Shown here: positions 15,213 to 20,871 of the stretch, piece by piece
Numbering within the stretch: position 1 is the stretch's first letter
Layout of the letters: every line of letters starts with the position of its first letter
DNA from: Eggerthellaceae bacterium
GTDB lineage: Bacteria > Actinomycetota > Coriobacteriia > Coriobacteriales > Eggerthellaceae
NCBI GenBank assembly: GCA_017459485.1
Contig: JAFUCW010000447.1
Span: forward strand, 1-20,871
DNA length: 20,871 nucleotides
Reading direction: 5' to 3'
The notes under the pieces: generated by a model
What the model was told of the DNA's origin: nothing
What the model saw: only the letters and a program-made list of their open reading frames with translations
Databases searched by the model: none
Program-made: the position numbers and the translations under genes

Positions 15213-16172
15213 CTACTGCGCTGCCTGCATGCCGTGCACGTCCACGTCGAGCGGCATAGCCACGTCTTCGACAATCTGCGCCACAACGTCGGAAGCTTCA
15301 AGATCGTTGAGCTTGGCCTTGGAGTTCAAGAGCAGCCGGTGCGAGAACACGTCAGAGATGACGCAGCGTACGTCGCTGGGCACCACGTAGTCGCGCCCCT
15401 CTGCAAATGCGCACGCCTTCGCCATGCGCGCAAGAGCAAGCGCTCCGCGCGGATTGATTCCCAAAGAGACCATCTGATGCGCATGCGTACTTTGCACTAA
15501 ACGCACGATGTAGTCGTTGACTCCCCTGCTTACCTCCACCTTGCCAACCTGGTCGACAAGGCTGCGCAGCTCGTCGAGCGAAACGGCTTCGGCCACGCTG
15601 TCCATGGGGTTGCTGGCCTGGTGCGATTCGAGGATTTCCATATGCGCGTCGTAGTCGGGATAGCCAATAGAAAGGCGCACCATGAACCGGTCCAGCTGCG
15701 AGTTGGGCAGCATCTGCGTGCCCGCCGCACCTACGGGGTTTTCGGTGGCAAGCACGATGAACGGGTCAGGCAGCGTATACGTTGTGCCGTCGACCGTCAC
15801 GCGCTTTTCCTCCATGGCTTCAAGCAATGCAGCCTGCGTCTTCGACGAGGTGCGATTGATTTCGTCTGCAAGGAAGAGATTGGTCATGATGGCGCCTTCG
15901 CGATAGACAAAATTGCCTGTCGCGCTGTCGTACACCGAAAACCCAATGATATCCGAAGGCATAGTGTCGGGAGTGAACTGCACGCGCCGGGTGGCAAGCC
16001 CCATGGCCTTGGCGAATGCAAGCGCCATCGTGGTCTTGCCGACGCCGGGAACGTCTTCGAGCAACACGTTCCCTTGCGCAAGAACCGCCATGGTCACTTT
16101 TCTGACGACGTCGTCCTTCCCTTTGATCGCCTTGGTCACTTCGGCCACAATCGAAGCTATCTGCTGGTTCAT
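15213..16172 (-). CDS. MoxR family AAA+ ATPase
   Basis: A 319-residue ATPase from the ATG at 16172, preceded by AAAAGG at six bases. It has Walker A GVGKTT (43-48), Walker B LFLADEINR (99-107, Asp103 Glu104), sensor-1 region FIVLATENP (138-146), an arginine-finger region NSQLDRFMVRL, and the C-terminal lid typical of the MoxR subfamily (SLGINPRGALALARMAKACA). MoxR proteins act as chaperone-like ATPases for partners encoded next to them, here DUF58 and the transglutaminase-like protein. It is the first gene of that operon. A longer start at 16229 is possible but has no ribosome-binding sequence. Confidence 0.95.
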   Translation of the reverse strand: MNQQIASIVAEVTKAIKGKDDVVRKVTMAVLAQGNVLLEDVPGVGKTTMALAFAKAMGLATRRVQFTPDTMPSDIIGFSVYDSATGNFVYREGAIMTNLFLADEINRTSSKTQAALLEAMEEKRVTVDGTTYTLPDPFIVLATENPVGAAGTQMLPNSQLDRFMVRLSIGYPDYDAHMEILESHQASNPMDSVAEAVSLDELRSLVDQVGKVEVSRGVNDYIVRLVQSTHAHQMVSLGINPRGALALARMAKACAFAEGRDYVVPSDVRCVISDVFSHRLLLNSKAKLNDLEASDVVAQIVEDVAMPLDVDVHGMQAAQ

Positions 16173-16192
16173 GGTGTACCTTTTCACTACAA

Positions 16193-16219
16193 GGACGGGG
16201 CCCGTACTGGACCCCGTCC
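16193..16219 (-). terminator. 8-bp perfect hairpin between the surface protein gene and moxR
   Basis: GGACGGGG pairs with CCCCGTCC across an 11-base loop, 20 bp before the moxR start. No T-run follows. It may terminate the surface protein transcript or act in the moxR leader. Confidence 0.4.
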
Positions 16220-16232
16220 AATCTTGCATGCA

Positions 16233-16258
16233 GAGCTACATTCTATAGATACAAGCTC
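16233..16258. promoter_or_regulatory. 26-bp palindromic site upstream of moxR
   Basis: GAGCT and AGCTC flank a central perfect palindrome TCTATAGA, giving a dyad symmetric about 16245. The centre on the minus strand also reads like a -10 box (TATAGA/TAGAAT). It is a candidate operator or promoter for the moxR operon. Confidence 0.35.
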
Positions 16259-16265
16259 TAAACGG

Positions 16266-19200
16266 CTAGCCAACCAGGCTGATGCCATCGCTGGTGGCCG
16301 TGCGGCCGGTGCTCGTGGTGACGCGCACCGACCACGCCATGGGGGCCTTGCGGGCCTCCGTGGCGGTGAAGCCGGACAGCGTCGTGGCCGCGCCGCCATC
16401 GGTTATCGCCCACTTGGCGCCGGTCTTCTTCCAGTTGGTGTAGTCCTTGGAGTAGTACCACTGCACCGACTCTATGGTCTCGCCGGTGGCCAGGCCCTGG
16501 GCGAGCGCCTTCAGCTCCACGGGCGCGTCCTTGACCCACTGGTAGGTCCCAGCCGCGACGACCTCGAGCCTCTGCAGCACCTCGAGCTTCTGGCCCTCGC
16601 TCGTGCCCTTGCGGCCCGCGCTCGTCTCGACCACCGCACGCCAGGACATGTCGGGCTTGCGCGCCTCGGTGCACTCGGGGATGTGGAGGCTGGCGGTCAC
16701 GTCGTCTTCCACGAACACCTTCGCGCCGGTCTTCTTCCAGCTGTCCGGGTTTTCCGGCGTCTTGGTGTACTCCCAGCGCCAGGTGGTCACTTTCTCGCCG
16801 GGAAGCGGGTTGGCCACCTGCGCGACGATGTCTGCGCTCTGGCCGGCCACCCACAGCGGGTTGCCCACGTGCTCGACGACGAGCTCAGGCTCATCTTCCA
16901 CCTCGAACGCAATGGCGTAGAGGTTGTAGGAAACGTAGTTTTCGTCGTAGGCGGTCTGGATGCGGTAGACCTGATCGCTCGGCAATAGAGCAGTGATGTA
17001 TTCAGTGCCGTATTCAGCGATCTTGTTGTACTGATCGACCTGCTCACCAAAGCCGTAGTCTATATATTCTGTATACCCACTTTCTCCAGGCTGCGCCGTA
17101 TAGACGTAGGTCTGGTAGTCGCTCTTGGGATTGTCCAAGGTAATTCCCACTTCCTTGGTCCCGAACGGTACTTTCACGGTCGCCAGCGGAATGTGGTCCT
17201 CGACAGGGCCAGTGCTCACCCAATTACCGGGAGACTCTTCGTAGAACAGCTCGTACGACGCATCGTAAGCGCCGTCGGCAATTGCAATGTCGGCAGCATC
17301 GACTTCCTGCCCGTTGACCGTTACCGTGAAGGCCAGCTTCGTGCCCTCAAGGATGTCGGTCTTCTGCTGTGTCTCGAATGCTTCGTTGTCGAATGTGGCA
17401 GTAAGCGCAACTTCGGCATCAGCATCGAACGTAGGCTTCTTGCTCACCTCTACGGATATGTGGCCGTCTTCGGACTCCACAACAGTGCAGCCCTCCACCG
17501 TACAAGCATGCGAAGCGATGCAGCCGCCTTCTTCGTCCCAGGTATATGTGGGCTCGCCCCATTCATGGGCAGTAACCGTGACCTTAGCATATGGTGCCAC
17601 GAAGTGGGCATCTTCGTACATGTCTTCGTCGATTTCGGTCACCGTCATGACATACGTGCCCGCAGGAACGTCTGCAAAGCTGATGTCGGACGAGCCGGCA
17701 AGCGTAGCGGTCTTCGCGATTTCGCCCTGTTCATCTTTCAGTACGACGGTGGCGAAGCGGTCATCGCCGTCACCGTTCATGGCATCTTCCCACAACTCAT
17801 CTGTAGCCCTAGACATCTTGTAGTAGTCGCGGTAATGGAGCTCTGCCTCAACCGCTTCGCCCGCATGAACCGTGTACTCGAGCTCGTCGAAATACATCAG
17901 CACATCAGTGTAGTAGTCCGCATAGTAGCGCCAGATGTTGAGCAGGTCTCCGTCGGCAAGGACGGTGTCGTTCGCCACGCTGCCCATGGTTGGGTCGTCG
18001 GCATAGACGGGGTATTCGTGATTGACCGAGTAGCTAAGGATCTCGGTCGATGCGCCGAAGATCTTGGTCACGGTTCCCGCGCTGCTTATGGAAAGGTAGC
18101 TTGTCGGGTTGTCGTCGAAGGCCTGGCCATAGAGCTCGTGGTGCACGGCCACCAGGGCATCAGCCACCGTGACCTTGCTCCTGTAGGCCATGGACTTAAT
18201 GTTGTAGCCAGCTTCAGCGGTCATGTCGGAGCTTACCTCGAGCGGCATGTACACGGCGTCGTACTTGTACTCGCCCGACTGGGCAATGACGTTGATGCTA
18301 GCGGTCGTGGGCTCCGTGGACACCGCGGTAATGCCGAACTCGCCTTCCAGGCTGTTGATGAACGTGCCCACGTCGCCCTTGCCGGTAGCGGTCACTTTGG
18401 CAGTGCCAGGCTCGACGTTGGATTCGTAGGAGTACGTGAAGTCGGTGTTCTTGACAAGCGTGTTGCCGTCGAAGGTGACCTCGGGCTCGGGAGTGATGGC
18501 TTCGCCAGTCTCGTCCTGATCCTCGACCGCAGCCATAGTCGCCTTGGACAGATCGCCCACCACAATGTGGCCGGTACCAGTATTCTTGAACGTATTAGCG
18601 GGGTAGTCGCCCTGGGCTTTGATCTGATCATACTTTTCGGAAATCAGAACAACCTTTTGGTCGTCTCGGGTGGCATTCACGTTGCCGGCAAATGCACCGG
18701 CGTTTATCGTCTTCAAGGTCGTCGGAATAGCAACCTGCTCAAGTGCGCTGTTCCTAAAGGCGTTGTTCCCAACAGAGGCAAGGCCCTCGTTGAGCGTAAG
18801 GCTCTTCAAGGTCTTCTCGAGGTTTTCGTTAGTCACAGAGAAAGCGCTCGTGCCAAGGGCGGTAACCGTGCCAGGGATTTCAAGGGAGGAAATCTGATGG
18901 TTAAAGAAGGCGGAGTTGCCGATTGTGGTAAGCGTGCTCGGTAGGCTCACCGAGGTAACCTTAGCCCCGGAGAACGCATTGCCACCAATGCTGGTAACTC
19001 CCTCGGGGATGACAAGGTCGCCTATACCCTGTGCGGCTGTGTCGTTGATGAGAAACGCCCCTGCAGGGATCTCGGTCAGCGAGTTGGACAGGACCACACT
19101 TGTAAGGGAGTTGCTGCTGTTAAACGCCGCATTACCAAGGGTGGTTACGCTATTGGGCAAATTAACCGAAGTCAGTCCAGACATCCTAAAAGCCATCTGA

Positions 19201-20543
19201 CCAATTTCTTTAAGGGTGCTGGGGAATTCGATTTCGGAAATCGTGGACCCCGCAAAAGCAAACTGGCCGATTGCCTCGAGGCTAGAAGGCAAAACAACCG
19301 ACGTGGGCTCGTAGGACTCCCCATCTTCGTCAAAAACAAAGACGCCTTTGGTGTTAGAAGGCCCTGGGCCGATGGCGGTGATGACGGTGCCGTCGGGACC
19401 TTCGTTGGGCATGACCATGTTGCTGTCAATTTTCATCATGGCTTTGCCCGCATCGGTCAGGCCCGTGATGGTTGCGCCATCGTCGCTGTAGGTAAAGCAG
19501 TCGGCGTTCCACTTGGGAGCAGGCTTGACTAGATAGACTTCCTGGCAGAAGGACTGGTTATTGCTGATGCGATAAAGGTTCGGCCTTTCGCCGCTCGGAA
19601 GTAGCGTTTTGTCTCCGGTAACATCCTCGGACTCGATATACAGTTCGACAGTTCCTCCGGGATAATTCTGGGCAACCCTTGCGTTCATGCCAGATGCATA
19701 GGGTTCACCTGCACCAGGATTACCAAGGAACGCTATTGCTTTTGATGCAGATGGCACAGGAGAACCTATCTGGGCAATATTGCCTGGAACCGTAACAGAA
19801 GTAATCTGATTCGTTACAAACGCATACTGAGCAATTGTCAGGCCGAAATCTGTGTGGTCAGGAAACACCAATTCATCAATTGCGCACTTGGCAAACGCCT
19901 GGGTATAGATACACAACAAGCTTTGAGGGAATGTTACTTTCTTCAGGTTTGCGTTCCCGCTAAAAGCATAGGTTCCCACATGGAACACGCCATCGGGAAG
20001 GACAACCTCGGTCAGATTGTTGTTCTGGAAAGAGCCATAGAGAATGAAAAAGTCGCCGCGCGTGGTCACTGACTCGTCGTAACGGATGTGATCCCAGCGT
20101 CCGTTGCCGTCTACCCCCGCTTCATAGGGAACGCGAGCGACCTTTGGGAAGGTAACGCCTGTAACGCCAATACCCTTGAACGCGTCTTTGCCAACCCCTT
20201 GAACCTTTCTTCCGTCAGGGTCGACTCCGGGAATGACAAGGTTGGTATTACCGCCATTAAACTTCGCTTGCCCCTGCTCTGAGAAACCCGTAACTTCCCA
20301 AATAGTCGTTGTGAGACCGTTGCTGTTCTCGTTCATGGGGAACACGCCATCGCCCAAGTTGCTGGAGGTCGACGAAATACTGTGCTCCCCATACGTAAAG
20401 TCGCTTGGTTCCCAGATGGAGTCGTCGGCCCAGGCGCTTTGTTGCATCGCGGGGGACACGAGCGCCGCAAAGAGCGCGAGCAGTGTCGCCAACGAAACAA
20501 GCAGTGCGCGCGGGGCGACAGCTTTCACTTTTACGTTGTCCAT
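16266..20543 (-). CDS. Large secreted BspA-like leucine-rich-repeat surface protein
   Basis: A 1425-residue protein from the ATG at 20543, with AGGAAAG upstream. A Sec signal peptide ends near AWA-DD (about residue 39). Two leucine-rich BspA-type (LRR_5) blocks follow, at about 170-260 and 415-625, with the recurring pattern 'IP..v..IG..AF......ltsv.'. Each block is headed by a related module ending LVIP-PDG or VMPN-PDG (about 75-125 and 345-395). Next come a Gly-rich beta module (about 688-740), a region like those in other actinobacterial surface proteins (about 745-890), a fibre-like region with the Cys-rich WDEEGGCIASHACTVEGC, and two 95-residue beta repeats at the C-terminus (about 1222-1425). 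No LPxTG motif and no cell-wall-binding repeat is visible, so how it stays on the cell is unclear. BspA-type proteins often bind host matrix or other bacteria. Confidence 0.9.
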   Translation of the reverse strand: MDNVKVKAVAPRALLVSLATLLALFAALVSPAMQQSAWADDSIWEPSDFTYGEHSISSTSSNLGDGVFPMNENSNGLTTTIWEVTGFSEQGQAKFNGGNTNLVIPGVDPDGRKVQGVGKDAFKGIGVTGVTFPKVARVPYEAGVDGNGRWDHIRYDESVTTRGDFFILYGSFQNNNLTEVVLPDGVFHVGTYAFSGNANLKKVTFPQSLLCIYTQAFAKCAIDELVFPDHTDFGLTIAQYAFVTNQITSVTVPGNIAQIGSPVPSASKAIAFLGNPGAGEPYASGMNARVAQNYPGGTVELYIESEDVTGDKTLLPSGERPNLYRISNNQSFCQEVYLVKPAPKWNADCFTYSDDGATITGLTDAGKAMMKIDSNMVMPNEGPDGTVITAIGPGPSNTKGVFVFDEDGESYEPTSVVLPSSLEAIGQFAFAGSTISEIEFPSTLKEIGQMAFRMSGLTSVNLPNSVTTLGNAAFNSSNSLTSVVLSNSLTEIPAGAFLINDTAAQGIGDLVIPEGVTSIGGNAFSGAKVTSVSLPSTLTTIGNSAFFNHQISSLEIPGTVTALGTSAFSVTNENLEKTLKSLTLNEGLASVGNNAFRNSALEQVAIPTTLKTINAGAFAGNVNATRDDQKVVLISEKYDQIKAQGDYPANTFKNTGTGHIVVGDLSKATMAAVEDQDETGEAITPEPEVTFDGNTLVKNTDFTYSYESNVEPGTAKVTATGKGDVGTFINSLEGEFGITAVSTEPTTASINVIAQSGEYKYDAVYMPLEVSSDMTAEAGYNIKSMAYRSKVTVADALVAVHHELYGQAFDDNPTSYLSISSAGTVTKIFGASTEILSYSVNHEYPVYADDPTMGSVANDTVLADGDLLNIWRYYADYYTDVLMYFDELEYTVHAGEAVEAELHYRDYYKMSRATDELWEDAMNGDGDDRFATVVLKDEQGEIAKTATLAGSSDISFADVPAGTYVMTVTEIDEDMYEDAHFVAPYAKVTVTAHEWGEPTYTWDEEGGCIASHACTVEGCTVVESEDGHISVEVSKKPTFDADAEVALTATFDNEAFETQQKTDILEGTKLAFTVTVNGQEVDAADIAIADGAYDASYELFYEESPGNWVSTGPVEDHIPLATVKVPFGTKEVGITLDNPKSDYQTYVYTAQPGESGYTEYIDYGFGEQVDQYNKIAEYGTEYITALLPSDQVYRIQTAYDENYVSYNLYAIAFEVEDEPELVVEHVGNPLWVAGQSADIVAQVANPLPGEKVTTWRWEYTKTPENPDSWKKTGAKVFVEDDVTASLHIPECTEARKPDMSWRAVVETSAGRKGTSEGQKLEVLQRLEVVAAGTYQWVKDAPVELKALAQGLATGETIESVQWYYSKDYTNWKKTGAKWAITDGGAATTLSGFTATEARKAPMAWSVRVTTSTGRTATSDGISLVG

Positions 20544-20568
20544 AGTGCTTTCTTTCCTTTCTTGTGTC

Positions 20569-20588
20569 CCGGCTATCCATGATGCCGG
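20569..20588 (-). other. Hairpin in the leader of the surface protein gene
   Basis: CCGGC and GCCGG form a 5-bp stem with a 10-base loop, about 25 bp before the start codon. A TTTTTA run with a small GCC/GGC stem lies just upstream (about 20603-20620) and may end the preceding transcript. Confidence 0.3.
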
Positions 20589-20659
20589 CTTCAATATGGT
20601 AAAAAGCCTGCTTGGCGCGCCGGGTGTCTTTCCCAACGCGCTACGCTCGCTTGGAATCC

Positions 20660-20871
20660 CTACCTGACGGCGGCGTCGAGCGCGTCGTAGGTGGCCTGGG
20701 GCACCGCCACGGGGCCGCCGAAGACGTAGCCGTGGTTGCGCGCCGACTTGTGGGCGGACACAACGGCAGTGGCGTTGGCGCTGTTGGTGCCGTCGGCCAG
20801 CAGCAGCACGGAGCGCTTCTGGCCGCACAGCGCCGCGCCCGCGAGCGCGTCGTACCCCGCGTCGCCGCGCG
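20660..20871 (-). CDS. C-terminal end of a cell-wall-binding repeat 2 (CWB2) surface protein
   Basis: Only the last 69 residues are in the window; the gene continues past the right edge. The stop TAG is at 20660-20662. The sequence has the shape of a final CWB2 unit: GYDALAGAALCGQ, then a strand SVLLLADGT, then NATAVVSAHK, the glycine turn YVFGGPVAVP and the ending TYDALDAAVR. CWB2 repeats, usually three in tandem, attach proteins to anionic cell-wall polymers without covalent anchoring. The DNA here is more GC-rich than most of the neighbouring BspA-like gene. The next gene starts 116 bp downstream on the same strand. Confidence 0.8.
   Translation of the reverse strand, partial: RGDAGYDALAGAALCGQKRSVLLLADGTNSANATAVVSAHKSARNHGYVFGGPVAVPQATYDALDAAVR

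Noticed and set aside
15176..15301. N-terminal extension of the DUF58 protein
   Set aside because: Overlaps the end of moxR, is Arg/Cys-rich, and the membrane helix right after the ATG at 15175 is the natural start.
17193..18944. A 583-codon open frame on the plus strand
   Set aside because: It lies antisense inside the BspA-like gene, has no family-like sequence, and is explained by codon bias of GC-rich DNA.
20544..20828. In-frame 95-codon N-terminal extension of the surface protein
   Set aside because: It overlaps the CWB2 gene in another frame, is Arg-rich, and precedes a clear signal peptide starting at the ATG at 20543.

Overview
The window looks like a chromosomal segment of a high-GC anaerobic actinobacterium, most likely class Coriobacteriia, family Eggerthellaceae. 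The reasons are the GC-rich coding DNA, a selenocysteine-containing SelD, an oxalate/formate-type MFS carrier, BspA-like leucine-rich-repeat and cell-wall-binding-repeat-2 surface proteins, and GC-rich intergenic repeats. The family assignment is inference; genus cannot be decided here. Nearly all genes lie on the minus strand; only selD is on the plus strand.

Layout. 1-1718: 5' part of a CASTOR/POLLUX-type ion channel gene, with a yybP-ykoY (manganese) riboswitch and overlapping terminator in its leader (about 1752-1885). 2087-4758: a cysteine desulfurase and mnmA pair, forming a sulfur relay to tRNA 2-thiouridine. 4885-6126: an MFS carrier. 6127-6827: a gene-free stretch with 70-bp tandem repeats and a 102-nt palindrome, followed by tRNA-Thr(CGT) with its own promoter and terminator. 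7265-7930: an unrecognised Ala/Glu-rich protein with three calcium-loop-like motifs, divergent from selD. 8134-9189: selD, read through an in-frame UGA at codon 18. 9190-9631: a convergent intergenic region with two different repeat structures. 9632-11678: a three-gene unit of a rhodanese lipoprotein, a YeeE/YedE-type transporter and a TusA-like protein. 11713-16172: a MoxR ATPase / DUF58 / transglutaminase-like operon. 16266-20543: a 1425-aa secreted BspA-like protein. 20660-20871: the C-terminal end of a cell-wall-binding-repeat-2 protein.

How the genes fit together. Three chalcogen-related units sit within about 8.5 kb: cysteine desulfurase-MnmA (sulfur to tRNA), SelD (selenophosphate), and rhodanese-YedE-TusA (probable uptake and delivery of sulfur or selenium). 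This suggests a small sulfur/selenium handling neighbourhood. The right third of the window is envelope-related.

Most notable points: a manganese riboswitch in front of a CASTOR/POLLUX-like channel; UGA recoding in selD, which a standard gene caller would truncate; a transglutaminase-like protein with Ser in place of the expected catalytic Cys; and several structured repeats in the intergenic regions. No CRISPR array, insertion sequence, phage or defence cassette was recognised. All family calls were made by eye from the sequence; no database search was run.
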